Source of the DNA: an uncultured Rikenellaceae bacterium
Lineage (GTDB): Bacteria; Bacteroidota; Bacteroidia; Bacteroidales; Rikenellaceae
DNA length: 64,000 nucleotides
Assembly: GCA_944326815.1 (NCBI GenBank)
Contig: CALVFI010000006.1
Location: forward strand, 1 to 64,000
Direction: 5' to 3'
Part shown: piece after piece, positions 17,611 through 27,134 of the stretch
Layout of the letters: each line of letters starts with the position of its first letter
Position numbering within the stretch: position 1 is the stretch's first letter
Made by a program: the position numbers and the translations under genes
The notes under the pieces: model-generated
Seen by the model: the letters and a program-made list of their open reading frames with translations, nothing else
Database searches by the model: none
Told to the model about the DNA's origin: nothing

Positions 17611-19445
17611 ATGCCGCCCGAATCAAAATATTGCAGATCGTGGTGATCGCCGTATTTGTCGTGATAGCGCTTCGTTTGTTCTACATTCAGGTGGTGGACG
17701 GAAGCTATAAGGACAGTGCGGAGAACAATGTGTTGCGTTACGAGGTGCAGTATCCCTCGCGAGGCGAGGTGTATGACCGTAACGGAGAGTTTCTCGTACA
17801 GAGCAAAGAGGTCTACGATCTGATGGTGGTTCCCCGGGATACGAAGCCCTTTGATACGGTGATGTTGTGCAGCATTACGGGGGTTCCGGTCGAGAAATTG
17901 CGGGCCGAGATGGCAAAGGCCGAACGTTTTTCGCGCCGACGAGCTTCCGTGGTCATCAAACAGTTGCCAAAAGATGTAAAATTGAAACTGGATGAACGCA
18001 GTTTCCCCGGATTCTACACGGTTTATCGTACGATCCGTTCCTATCCTCGTAAAATTGCAGGAAACCTGTTGGGGTATGTGAGCGAGGTGGATGAAAAGAT
18101 GATAGCTCGGAATCCTTATTATCGTAGTGGTGATTATATTGGCAAAAGCGGCATTGAGCTGGCTTATGAAACCGTGCTGCGTGGAAAAAAAGGTGTGAAG
18201 GTGAATTTGGTCGATGTCCATGGTATTACCCAGGGCTCTTATCAGAATGGCATTTATGATACGTTGCCGGTGCCGGGGACGCCAATCACTTGCTCTATTG
18301 ATGCGAGGTTGCAGGCTTTGGCCGAAGAGTTGCTGAAGGGGAAGGTGGGTAGCGTCGTGGCCATAGAGCCTTCGACAGGAGAAATTTTAGTGATGGCGAG
18401 TAGTCCTACCTATGATCCTGATGAGCTGGTCGGTCGTGAGAGCGGCAACAATTATATGAAATTATTGGGCAATGCACGTCGGCCTCTGTTCAACCGTGCG
18501 GTCATGTCGCGTTATCCGCCGGGTTCGACATTCAAGATCGTGAATGGTTTGATCGGTCTGCAGGAAGGGGTGTTGACCCCGCAGACGAAATATCCCTGTT
18601 ATGAGGGATATACCATCGGAAGAGGGGTGAAGTGCCATAAACATTGGTCGCCGCTCAATATGATTGATGCGGTTCAAACCTCCTGCAATGCTTACTTCTG
18701 TTATGTGCTGCGCTCTATTCTTGACAACCGCGAGCGAGGTAATGTCAAAGAGACATTCGATATCTGGGCGGACTATGTGCGCAGTTTCGGTTTCGGTCGT
18801 AAGTTGGATTCGGATTTTCTGGATGAACTGAACGGGTATGTCCCCACATCGGAATTTTACGATGAGCGTTATAATGGCCGGTGGAATTCGTTGACTGTTA
18901 TTTCGTTGTCGATCGGTCAGGGCGAGTTGGGATGTTCTCCATTGCAGATGGCCAATCTGGCGGCTACGGTTGCCAATCGGGGACACTATTTTATTCCGCA
19001 TGTGGTGAAGCGTATTCATGACCGGGACTCGATCGATGCCCGGTTCTATGTGCCTCATTATACGAAGGTGGATTCGAAGTATTTCGAGCCGGTGGTCGAG
19101 GGCATGTATCGTGCGGTGCATAATCCGGGCGGTACGGCATCGATTGCGCGGGTGGAGGGTCTCGATATTTGCGGTAAGACCGGTACGGCCCAGAATCCTC
19201 ACGGAGCCGACCACTCCACGTTTATGTGTTTCGCTCCGCGTAACAATCCGAAGATTGCCGTCTCGGTCTATATCGAAAATGGCCGTTTCGGAGCCACGAC
19301 AGCCGCTCCGATCGCATCTCTGATCGTGGAACAATATCTGACCGATACGATTACACGTCCCCAACTGGTGGATTATGTGAAAAATATGCAAATCGCTTAT
19401 CCCTATTATGACAGACAGCAGGCAAAACTGGCTCGGACTCGGTGA
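17607..19445 (+). CDS. mrdA: peptidoglycan transpeptidase PBP2
   Basis: This 612-residue class B penicillin-binding protein is anchored by one N-terminal helix (about 7-26). The pedestal domain (RGEVYDRNGEFL) precedes the transpeptidase. The active-site motifs are S307-TFK, S359-CN and K524-TG. It crosslinks new sidewall peptidoglycan made by RodA and is the target of mecillinam-like beta-lactams. Translation is coupled to mreD by a 4-base overlap, and its end overlaps rodA by 38 bases. Confidence 0.96.
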   Translation: MNAARIKILQIVVIAVFVVIALRLFYIQVVDGSYKDSAENNVLRYEVQYPSRGEVYDRNGEFLVQSKEVYDLMVVPRDTKPFDTVMLCSITGVPVEKLRAEMAKAERFSRRRASVVIKQLPKDVKLKLDERSFPGFYTVYRTIRSYPRKIAGNLLGYVSEVDEKMIARNPYYRSGDYIGKSGIELAYETVLRGKKGVKVNLVDVHGITQGSYQNGIYDTLPVPGTPITCSIDARLQALAEELLKGKVGSVVAIEPSTGEILVMASSPTYDPDELVGRESGNNYMKLLGNARRPLFNRAVMSRYPPGSTFKIVNGLIGLQEGVLTPQTKYPCYEGYTIGRGVKCHKHWSPLNMIDAVQTSCNAYFCYVLRSILDNRERGNVKETFDIWADYVRSFGFGRKLDSDFLDELNGYVPTSEFYDERYNGRWNSLTVISLSIGQGELGCSPLQMANLAATVANRGHYFIPHVVKRIHDRDSIDARFYVPHYTKVDSKYFEPVVEGMYRAVHNPGGTASIARVEGLDICGKTGTAQNPHGADHSTFMCFAPRNNPKIAVSVYIENGRFGATTAAPIASLIVEQYLTDTITRPQLVDYVKNMQIAYPYYDRQQAKLARTR

Positions 19446-20847
19446 GGTCGATTGGAAGTCGATTCTGATATACGTGGCGTTGGTGCTGATCGGGTGGATC
19501 AACATCTATGCGGCTGTTTATGACGACTCGCATGCCAGTATTTTCGATATCAGTCAGCGTTATGGGATGCAGCTTATCTGGATCGGGATTTCGTTTTTCA
19601 TCGGATTGGTGGTTCTGCTGATCGACGACAAATATTACCATATGCTGGCCTATCCGCTTTATTGGGTGACGCTTCTGATGCTTGTCGGGGTGATATTCCT
19701 GGGAAAAGAGGTGAAGGGAGCCCATTCGTGGATCGAGTTGGGCCCGGTGTCTCTGCAGCCGGCAGAGTTCATGAAGGTTACCGCAGCTTTGGCCTTGGCT
19801 CGGTATATGAGTACCTATTCGTTTTCGATACATCGTTTCTCCAATATCTTTCGGGCGCTACTGATCATCGGGGTGCCGGCTCTGATTATCATTTTGCAGA
19901 ATGATACGGGATCTGCCATGGTCTACGGAGCCTTTCTGTTTGTACTTTATCGGGAAGGGCTGAACGGCTGGATCTATGTGGCTCTTATTCTGTCGGTGCT
20001 GCTGTTTATTTTTTCGTTTTTATTGACGCCCGACGCTCTGCTAATCTCGATGATATTGGTTTGTGTTGTGGGAGAAGGTCTCAGTAATGGCCGTTGGAGA
20101 AGTAAGATCGTGTATCTGGCTCTACTTGCTTTGATTACGATTCTGTTATATTTTGGAGCTAATTTGTTATTCAGAGGCCATCTTTCATTTTATGCTTCCT
20201 TGTTGATTTCGATAGTAATATTATTGGCGCCTGTGGGAATTTATGCCTATCGATATCGTTTACGGAACGTCTATTTGTATTTGGGACTGTTTCTGGCTTC
20301 TTTGGCCTTTACTTCGACCATCGATTATGTGTTTGACAATGTGTTGCAGGTGCATCAACAGAAACGAATTCTCGATGTGCTCGGATTGGAAACCGATCTC
20401 AAAGGATGGGGCTATAATGTTAATCAGTCGAAGATTGCCATCGGGTCGGGAGGTTTCTTCGGGAAAGGCTTTCTGGATGGTACACAAACTAAATTTAATT
20501 TTGTGCCGGAACAAAGTACAGACTTTATTTTTTGTACCGTGGGTGAGGAGTGGGGCTTTTTCGGGAGTCTCATTGTGATCGGCCTTTTCTGCCTGTTGAT
20601 TCTGCGTTTGATGAAAATGGGTGAACGGCAGCGGGAATCTTTTGGCCGGGTCTATTGTTATTCGGTTGCGGCAATCTTTTTCTTTCATGTGGCGGTTAAT
20701 GTAGGAATGACTATTGGATTGATGCCTGTGATAGGCATTCCACTTCCGTTTTTCAGTTACGGAGGATCGTCATTAATGGCTTTCTCGATGCTTTTTTTCA
20801 TAGCTGTGAAACTTGATGCTAGTAAACGGGAGTTGCCGATTAATTAG
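19408..20847 (+). CDS. rodA: peptidoglycan glycosyltransferase RodA
   Basis: This 479-residue SEDS-family protein has about 10 membrane segments. It polymerises lipid II for the elongasome with PBP2. Family landmarks are HSWIELGPVSLQPAEFMKV, LQNDTGSAMV and the C-terminal MPVIGIPLPFFSYGGSSLM. It is longer than E. coli RodA (370) because of extra loops and helices in the middle, as in other Bacteroidetes. The start at 19408 overlaps mrdA by 38 bases; no better start is seen later because the first family-like residues (DWKSIL) follow within 15 codons. Confidence 0.93.
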   Translation: MTDSRQNWLGLGEVDWKSILIYVALVLIGWINIYAAVYDDSHASIFDISQRYGMQLIWIGISFFIGLVVLLIDDKYYHMLAYPLYWVTLLMLVGVIFLGKEVKGAHSWIELGPVSLQPAEFMKVTAALALARYMSTYSFSIHRFSNIFRALLIIGVPALIIILQNDTGSAMVYGAFLFVLYREGLNGWIYVALILSVLLFIFSFLLTPDALLISMILVCVVGEGLSNGRWRSKIVYLALLALITILLYFGANLLFRGHLSFYASLLISIVILLAPVGIYAYRYRLRNVYLYLGLFLASLAFTSTIDYVFDNVLQVHQQKRILDVLGLETDLKGWGYNVNQSKIAIGSGGFFGKGFLDGTQTKFNFVPEQSTDFIFCTVGEEWGFFGSLIVIGLFCLLILRLMKMGERQRESFGRVYCYSVAAIFFFHVAVNVGMTIGLMPVIGIPLPFFSYGGSSLMAFSMLFFIAVKLDASKRELPIN

Positions 20848-20861
20848 TAAATTAATGGTAT

Positions 20862-20881
20862 TTTAATATTGCAATATTAAA
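20862..20881. promoter_or_regulatory. perfect 20-bp palindrome over the Ca2+-ATPase promoter
   Basis: TTTAATATTGCAATATTAAA is an exact inverted repeat centred at 20871/20872. Its right edge overlaps the first four bases of the -7 box at 20878-20885. This is the expected position for a dimeric repressor site. The regulator is not identified. Confidence 0.6.
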
Positions 20882-20885
20882 TTTG
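20878..20885 (+). promoter_or_regulatory. -7 box (TAAATTTG) of the P-type ATPase gene
   Basis: Fits TAnnTTTG; transcription would start near 20892, about 22 bases before the ATG at 20914. Confidence 0.55.
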
Positions 20886-20913
20886 CATTTTCTTTTACAT
20901 AAAATTATTGCTT

Positions 20914-23490
20914 ATGAGTGAACAACCGTGGAAAGGCCTGACTGCTCCCGAAGTGCTGGAGAGTAGAGCACGTCATGGCGTGAATGTAATTACTCCGGCA
21001 AAGAAAGAGTCTGTATGGATGCTTTTTATCGGTAAGTTTAACGATCCGATTATTAAGATCCTATTGGTTGCGGCGATTCTTTCCTTGGGGATTGCATTCA
21101 TTGACGGAGAGTTTGCTGAAACGATCGGTATCTTTTGTGCGATTTTTTTGGCAACTGGCGTGGCATTCTGGTATGAATATGATGCTAAACGACGTTTTGA
21201 GATTCTGAACGTGGTGAACGATGATACGCCGGTGAAAGTGATTCGTGATGGACAGGTGATGGAGATTCCGAAACGTGATGTCGTGGTGGGAGATATTGTC
21301 GTATTGGGGACAGGCGATGAGATTCCGGCCGATGGACAGTTGTTGGAGGCGGTATCTTTGAAGGTGAATGAATCGACCCTTACGGGTGAACTCCAAACGG
21401 GAAAAACTACCGATCCAGAGAAGTTCTCTAAAGAAGCAACCTATCCCTCAGATAGGGTTTTGCGAGGCACGACGGTCGTGGAAGGCCGGGGCGTGATGCG
21501 AGTCGATGCCGTGGGCGATGCCACGGAGTTCGGTAAGGTGGCCGAACAGGCTACTGTGAAGAGTGAGGAGAAGACTCCCCTGGATAAGCAGTTGGAACGA
21601 CTCTCCCGGATTATCGGGAAGGTCGGTACGGCATTGGCCGTGTTGGTTTTCCTGATTTTGGTTGTCAAGGGCTATTGGTTTTCGAATGAACTTCGCGAAG
21701 GTGATTGGTTCCATATTGCACATCATCTGCTGAGATATTTCATGGTGTCGGTAGCGATTATGGTGATGGCCATTCCGGAGGGGCTGCCGATGAGCATTAC
21801 GCTCAGTCTGGCGATGAGTATGCGCCGGATGTTGAAGACCAATAATCTTGTGCGAAAGATGCATGCTTGTGAGACGATGGGAGCTGTGACGGTGATCTGT
21901 ACGGATAAGACAGGGACGCTGACACGTAACGAGATGCGAATCTATGAAATTGAACGTTATGGTACTCTTCCAGACCCGGTGTTCGAGGAATCGGTGGCTG
22001 CCAACTCGACAGCATTCCTCGATTCGGCAGGCAAGGTGATCGGTAATCCGACCGAGGGGGCTCTGTTGTTGTGGTTGAAGGATGCGGGCAAGGATTATGC
22101 TGCATTGCGTGCCGGTGCACACATTGTCGATCAGATGACCTTTACCACCGAGCGGAAATATATGGCCACATTGGTAGAGAGTCCGGTGGCAGGCAAGAGG
22201 ATGCTTTATGTAAAGGGTGCCCCCGAGATTGTTCGTGGAATGTGTTTGGCCGACGGACTGGACGCACAGGTGGAAGAGACTCTGCGGAATTATCAAAACA
22301 AAGCCATGCGTACGTTGGGATTTGCTGTCCAGGAGACCACACTGTCGACTTGTGAGGAGGTCCTCGCAGCAGGAGAGTTGCAATTTGTGGGCGTGGCAGC
22401 CATTTCGGATCCTGTGCGGGACGATGTCCCTGATGCCGTGGCACGCTGTCTGAATGCAGGTATTGCGGTGAAGATTGTTACGGGAGATACCCCGGCGACG
22501 GCTCGCGAGATCGCCCGGCAGATCGGTCTGTGGAACGATGAAGTGGATGGCGAGCGTAACCGTATCACAGGCGTAGAGTTTGCTGCATTGAGCGATGCAG
22601 AGTTGCTCGATCGCGTTCAGGACCTGAAGATCATGTCGCGGGCCCGTCCTCTGGATAAGCAGCGTTTGGTGCGGCTGCTGCAGGAGAAGGGCGAGGTCGT
22701 GGCTGTTACGGGCGACGGAACGAATGATGCTCCGGCACTTAACTTTGCACAGGTTGGCCTTTCGATGGGAACTGGGACTTCTGTGGCCAAGGAGGCCAGC
22801 GATATTACCTTGCTCGACGATTCGTTCAGCAGTATTGCAACGGCCGGGATGTGGGGACGTTCGCTTTATAAAAATATCCAGCGCATCGTGCTGTTCCAGT
22901 TGACTGTGAATTTTGCTGCACTGGTTGTGGTGTTTTTCGGGTCGATTTTCGGAGATGCACTGCCATTGACCGTTACGCAGATCCTCTGGGTGAACCTGAT
23001 CATGGATACCTTTGCGGCGATGGCTTTGGCTTCTTTGCCGCCCAATCCGCGGGTGATGGAGGACAAACCGCGCAAGAACAGCGATTTTATCATTACGCGC
23101 AGTATGCTTGCCTCGATTTTAGTGACAGGTTGCGTGTTTGTCGCCGTACTGCTTTCGATGTTGCTTTGGTGGGGGAGCGAAATTACGATTTATGACCTCT
23201 CGCTGTTCTTTACGACGTTTGTGATGCTTCAGTTCTGGAACCTGTTCAATGCACGGGCTTTCGATGCGCATGGCGGAGTACATGGTGATCTGAAACAGTC
23301 GAAGGGTTTTCTGTTGATTCTGTTGTGTATTTTGATAGGTCAGATTCTTATCGTTTCGTTCGGAGATGGTGTGTTCCGTACGGTGCCGTTGAGCCTTCGG
23401 GATTGGCTGATCGTTATCTTCGGAACTTCGTTGATTTATGTGGGCGGTGCTTTGATTCGTCGCATCAATAATCGTAAGTTAGGTCGTTAG
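20914..23490 (+). CDS. calcium-translocating P-type ATPase (SERCA/PMCA-like)
   Basis: The product is 858 residues from the ATG at 20914 (MSEQPWKGL); an earlier TTG two codons upstream is unlikely. The protein has the P2-type ATPase layout: cation ATPase N-domain, TM helices with the ion-binding PEGLPM, phosphorylation site D331-KTGT, nucleotide domain with MLYVKGAPE, hinge VTGDGTNDAPAL and six C-terminal helices. Family members export Ca2+ or, less often, other cations. Length is normal. It is a single-gene unit with a palindrome on its promoter and a strong terminator after it. Ca2+ specificity is inferred from family resemblance (calcium/PMCA type), not proven. Confidence 0.9.
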   Translation: MSEQPWKGLTAPEVLESRARHGVNVITPAKKESVWMLFIGKFNDPIIKILLVAAILSLGIAFIDGEFAETIGIFCAIFLATGVAFWYEYDAKRRFEILNVVNDDTPVKVIRDGQVMEIPKRDVVVGDIVVLGTGDEIPADGQLLEAVSLKVNESTLTGELQTGKTTDPEKFSKEATYPSDRVLRGTTVVEGRGVMRVDAVGDATEFGKVAEQATVKSEEKTPLDKQLERLSRIIGKVGTALAVLVFLILVVKGYWFSNELREGDWFHIAHHLLRYFMVSVAIMVMAIPEGLPMSITLSLAMSMRRMLKTNNLVRKMHACETMGAVTVICTDKTGTLTRNEMRIYEIERYGTLPDPVFEESVAANSTAFLDSAGKVIGNPTEGALLLWLKDAGKDYAALRAGAHIVDQMTFTTERKYMATLVESPVAGKRMLYVKGAPEIVRGMCLADGLDAQVEETLRNYQNKAMRTLGFAVQETTLSTCEEVLAAGELQFVGVAAISDPVRDDVPDAVARCLNAGIAVKIVTGDTPATAREIARQIGLWNDEVDGERNRITGVEFAALSDAELLDRVQDLKIMSRARPLDKQRLVRLLQEKGEVVAVTGDGTNDAPALNFAQVGLSMGTGTSVAKEASDITLLDDSFSSIATAGMWGRSLYKNIQRIVLFQLTVNFAALVVVFFGSIFGDALPLTVTQILWVNLIMDTFAAMALASLPPNPRVMEDKPRKNSDFIITRSMLASILVTGCVFVAVLLSMLLWWGSEITIYDLSLFFTTFVMLQFWNLFNARAFDAHGGVHGDLKQSKGFLLILLCILIGQILIVSFGDGVFRTVPLSLRDWLIVIFGTSLIYVGGALIRRINNRKLGR

Positions 23491-23508
23491 TCTGGCCTGA
23501 AATAGAAC

Positions 23509-23547
23509 GTAAAAAGAGAGTTGTCCATTGGGCAACTCTCTTTTTAC
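23509..23547. terminator. bidirectional terminator between the P-ATPase and the MltF-like gene
   Basis: A perfect 15-bp stem (23509-23523 with 23533-23547) and a 9-base loop, with five A/T pairs at the base on both sides. It lies between converging genes. Confidence 0.88.
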
Positions 23548-23577
23548 ATAGATAGTGATTTAAGAAGTGTTACGGTC

Positions 23578-24939
23578 TTATCTTTTGATGGTGGCGCAAT
23601 ACACACTATATTTGCTCATGACATTGCTTACAAATGCCAATGTTTGTCCGCTGCCGGTAAATGAGCCGCATTTCACTACATCGTCTTGATGATACGCAGG
23701 GTCGGCCTTCTTCTGCAGAAATAGCGAGACATCTGCCCAGGAATCGGGATTCCCTCCATATTTGGCAGCTAGTCGTCGAGCATCGAGGACATGTCCTATG
23801 CCTCCATTATAGCAGGCAAGAATGATACTCATCCGATCCACGAAAGGCGTCCCCGGCGCAATATGCAACGATCGCTCAATCTTGCTGAGCACTTTGGCGG
23901 CCAACATGACGTTTATTTCGGGATTCATCAGATCCTGTTCTCCGATCTGGAACTGGCGGGCCACGGCCGGCATGATTTGCATCAGTCCTTTGGCGCCCCG
24001 GTTTGATACGATATAGGGGTTGAATCGCGATTCGTTGTAGGCAATAGCGGACATCAGGCGCCAGTCGTGGCCTTCACGTTCGCTTACTTCACGGATGATG
24101 TCGTCGAAAATGGAAATACCCCCTTTTTTATCCTCTGTAGTTCGGGCAATCAATTGACCGACCGTCCCTTTGTCAAAGTAAAGGCATCCGAGCATGGCAT
24201 AATCTTCACCATTGCGGTAATTCTCTAACCAACCCATGAAGTCTTCTCGTAATCCTTGGATGTTGGGACTCATCGTGATGCCGACAGGAATTTTCTCTGA
24301 GAAAGCATATACCTCGCAGATGTTCTTCATCAATGTGCTGCCAAGTTGTGCTTCACTTTTTTCACAGATGAGGAAATCGTATTTTCCTTCGGAGAGCGAT
24401 TCTATACGCTCCATTGGATTATCTGTCGAAACAAAAATATCGCCTCGCAGAGAGTCCATTAATAGATCATAACTTTTGGATGTCTTAAATCCGGATGATA
24501 TGGCTAACCGCTTGCTTGATAGCTCTTTAATAAGAGAAAACGGTTTCGTCTGTCCGAATTTGCGGGCGGCATCTTTCCCGGTCAGAATGACGTAGGAGGT
24601 GTTGTATAGAAGGAGTGCGTTGGGATCGTTGTCCAATTGAGGAACGAGTTCGGCAACGATGTCCGCTTTGTTCTCCTTCATTAATTGATGGGCATCTTCC
24701 GTACTCCCTTCTATGATGCGAAGCGGAAGTCCGCGATGCTCGGCATAGGCTTTAAGCAGTTCGTATTGGTATCCGAAATGCTCATCGCCCAAAGTGAAGA
24801 AACCGGGTAGATCGATATCCATCGCTACCACCAATTCACCTTTGTCCTGCAGCCCTTGTGCAGAATCTTGCCGGGGGCTGCAACTTGAAAACAATAAAAT
24901 AGAAAGAACCGTTACACTGGCCAAAAATGTTTTAATCAT
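23578..24939 (-). CDS. MltF-like lytic transglycosylase lipoprotein with solute-binding domain
   Basis: The start was set at 24939, where a lipoprotein signal begins (MIKTFLASVTVLSILLFSSC; lipid Cys20). The longer open frame upstream has no signal and overlaps the porin. The 453-residue protein joins an extracellular solute-binding (SBP3-like) domain (about 35-260) to an SLT domain (about 280-450). The SLT domain carries catalytic E303 in YNESRFNP, GLMQIMP (318-324) and YNGG (377-380). MltF enzymes cleave peptidoglycan to 1,6-anhydro-muropeptides in the periplasm; the SBP-like domain senses muropeptides in Pseudomonas MltF. It follows the porin gene after 38 bases on the same strand. Confidence 0.9.
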   Translation of the reverse strand: MIKTFLASVTVLSILLFSSCSPRQDSAQGLQDKGELVVAMDIDLPGFFTLGDEHFGYQYELLKAYAEHRGLPLRIIEGSTEDAHQLMKENKADIVAELVPQLDNDPNALLLYNTSYVILTGKDAARKFGQTKPFSLIKELSSKRLAISSGFKTSKSYDLLMDSLRGDIFVSTDNPMERIESLSEGKYDFLICEKSEAQLGSTLMKNICEVYAFSEKIPVGITMSPNIQGLREDFMGWLENYRNGEDYAMLGCLYFDKGTVGQLIARTTEDKKGGISIFDDIIREVSEREGHDWRLMSAIAYNESRFNPYIVSNRGAKGLMQIMPAVARQFQIGEQDLMNPEINVMLAAKVLSKIERSLHIAPGTPFVDRMSIILACYNGGIGHVLDARRLAAKYGGNPDSWADVSLFLQKKADPAYHQDDVVKCGSFTGSGQTLAFVSNVMSKYSVYCATIKR

Positions 24940-24977
24940 ATGAAACAGTTTGCGGGCTGCGCAAAGGCTGTAACGGG

Positions 24978-27059
24978 CTAATCGTAGAAACTCCAGGAGA
25001 ATCCCAGTTTCAGGACTCTCTTGTTCTGAGGATAGTGCAACAGTGTGAAATAGTTGCGGTCTCCGAACAAGTTGTCGTTGAGGTGCTCCAGCTTCAGGAG
25101 GATGCGCATACGCTTCCATTTGGCGTTTACGAAAACATCTACCATCGGATACCCTCCTATCTCTTTCTCGCGTTGGTTATAGAACTGGCTGAGCGCCGGA
25201 TTGTAGCCGAACGCATAATATGGCGTGTTATACCTGCCGTCGAGTCCTACTTGTAGGCGTAGGACCGACTTCACCACATCGAATTCGAAATAATAGGAGA
25301 GAAAAGCACTGGCCAACGGCACCGGAATAACTTCCTGCGATGTGCTCCATTGCAGCAATACCCTGTGATTCAGATGGAATCCGCCGAGGCGGAAATCCTT
25401 GCGAGCATACAAACCCGAGACGCTCACGTTCCCGGTCTCCTGGGCAGGCATCGAGCGTGCATCGTAATAGATTTTGTTTTTGACAACACTTTGTGCTGCA
25501 CCTGCCTCCAGTCCCCAGCTGGGGATGTTGAGCGTGGCTTCAATACGGGTTTCATTCTCCTTGGAAAAGGAGTTCGACCATGCATAGTGGTTCGAGTAGA
25601 ATTCCTCACTCCAGTAGTCCGGCGACCGCCGGTCGTAGCTGAATTTTCCTGTGAGGGTAATAGGATTGCCTTTGATAAAGGCACTTATCGAAGCCTTGGC
25701 TCCGATACTCATATCTCCGCTCCGATATCCGAAGGGGTGGAATTGAATATTCCCTCCCCAGTCGAAGTAGCGTTTTATCTTACCGTCTACCGAGCCGTAG
25801 ACGTAATAGCCTGTCTTGCGGATTCCTTTTACCTTGCCGGTGAGATAATCTCCTTGGCGAAATTGGTAGTAGTAGTGGTTGTCCATACCGATTCCACCGT
25901 CGATGACTCCGATGACTCCCTCCCGATCCCACGGTTGCAGCTGGATGAAGAGCCGGTTCGAAATCAGCGTCTCAAAAATGGAGTCATACGTTGAGGTGGG
26001 ATTGACGTACCAGTTTTCGTAATAATCGCCGCTTTGAGAGCGGGTGTCGGTATATTTGCGGCTCCATCGGCTGTATTGAAAAGAGTGGCCGAAGAATACC
26101 GATGAGCGGTCGGCGATCGAGAAATCCTCGTCGGTGAGTTTCCGCAACGGGATGCCGTAAGATTGAATGACGTAATAGGTATTGTTCTTAAGCACCATTC
26201 GCGCATCCTGAAGCCGTACGGGTACGTTCTCCGGCAGTTCGAAGATGGTATCGGTAATGTCGCGGTCATTCTGTACGCCGCCGTTCTCCTTGTTGTTAAT
26301 GGTGTTGAAGATGTATCCTGCGTGGATGGAGTATTTCTTTCCTGTGTGGGAGAATGCCATCGAGAGGTCTTTGGCCCGGCCTTTCTGCCAGTTGTAGATG
26401 CCTCGCGTCCCTTGGCTGCGGTAGTCGATATTGAAACCGCTCGAGGGAGAGATGTTTTGGGCATGGGTGAGCCAGAATGACTCCTCGTTGTATTTTTTCT
26501 GCCCCGCCATGAAATAGCTGAGGTGGGTAAACGGTTTCTTGACGTTGTAGAAGTTGACCTTGTCGGGGAACCAGAAGTAGGTATTGTAACTTTGGGCAAA
26601 GTTGAAATTCCGGTATTGCGGACGGTCAAAATAGTTCAGGGGAATCGTAGCTCCTCCCAGATTACCCTGATAGGCGTCTCCCACCCCCTTGCGCAGATAG
26701 GGATAATCCAACTCGAATCGGTTGATGAGGGTGTCGATGTCCGTGAACTCCACCTTGTTACGATAGGTATCTATGTGCCAGGCAAAATTAGGGCGTTTGC
26801 GTGTGGAGTCGTCGAAGAAGTAGGATTCGAGGGGCTTCCGGATTTTTCGCTTGGTTGTATCGGTACGCGAGGTGGTGTCCTGTTCCATCCCCATGGCATA
26901 GGGATTCCCCCCTACGGTGCTTAGGTCTCCATATCGGCGGGCCGTGCTGTTTCTGTCGTATTGGGTATAGTCCTGTGCCAATGCGCTCTGGGGCGTTGCC
27001 ACCGCAAAGAGTATTCCAAAGAGAAATAGCACAAGAACACGTAATACGACTGTCCGCAT
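24978..27059 (-). CDS. putative outer-membrane porin (porin_10 type)
   Basis: This 693-residue protein has a signal peptide (about 1-28, ending ALAQ before DYTQYDR). A long series of alternating hydrophobic and aromatic strands is typical of an outer-membrane beta-barrel. It ends in WSFYD with the aromatic penultimate residues usual for barrels. It resembles the Bacteroidetes 'putative porin' family (PF14121), of unknown substrate. The early segment contains a Thr/Asp-rich linker (TTSRTDTTKRK). It is the first gene of a leftward pair with the MltF-like gene. Confidence 0.82.
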   Translation of the reverse strand: MRTVVLRVLVLFLFGILFAVATPQSALAQDYTQYDRNSTARRYGDLSTVGGNPYAMGMEQDTTSRTDTTKRKIRKPLESYFFDDSTRKRPNFAWHIDTYRNKVEFTDIDTLINRFELDYPYLRKGVGDAYQGNLGGATIPLNYFDRPQYRNFNFAQSYNTYFWFPDKVNFYNVKKPFTHLSYFMAGQKKYNEESFWLTHAQNISPSSGFNIDYRSQGTRGIYNWQKGRAKDLSMAFSHTGKKYSIHAGYIFNTINNKENGGVQNDRDITDTIFELPENVPVRLQDARMVLKNNTYYVIQSYGIPLRKLTDEDFSIADRSSVFFGHSFQYSRWSRKYTDTRSQSGDYYENWYVNPTSTYDSIFETLISNRLFIQLQPWDREGVIGVIDGGIGMDNHYYYQFRQGDYLTGKVKGIRKTGYYVYGSVDGKIKRYFDWGGNIQFHPFGYRSGDMSIGAKASISAFIKGNPITLTGKFSYDRRSPDYWSEEFYSNHYAWSNSFSKENETRIEATLNIPSWGLEAGAAQSVVKNKIYYDARSMPAQETGNVSVSGLYARKDFRLGGFHLNHRVLLQWSTSQEVIPVPLASAFLSYYFEFDVVKSVLRLQVGLDGRYNTPYYAFGYNPALSQFYNQREKEIGGYPMVDVFVNAKWKRMRILLKLEHLNDNLFGDRNYFTLLHYPQNKRVLKLGFSWSFYD

Positions 27060-27085
27060 GAGGGTTCTTCGGTTAAAATTTCGCG

Positions 27086-27093
27086 CAAAGTTA
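27086..27093 (-). promoter_or_regulatory. -7 box (TAACTTTG) of the porin gene
   Basis: Fits TAnnTTTG on the minus strand; transcription would start near 27079, about 20 bases before the ATG. Confidence 0.5.
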
Positions 27094-27134
27094 ATAAAAA
27101 TATCCGAAATCGGTTCTAATGGTCCGAGAGCGGG

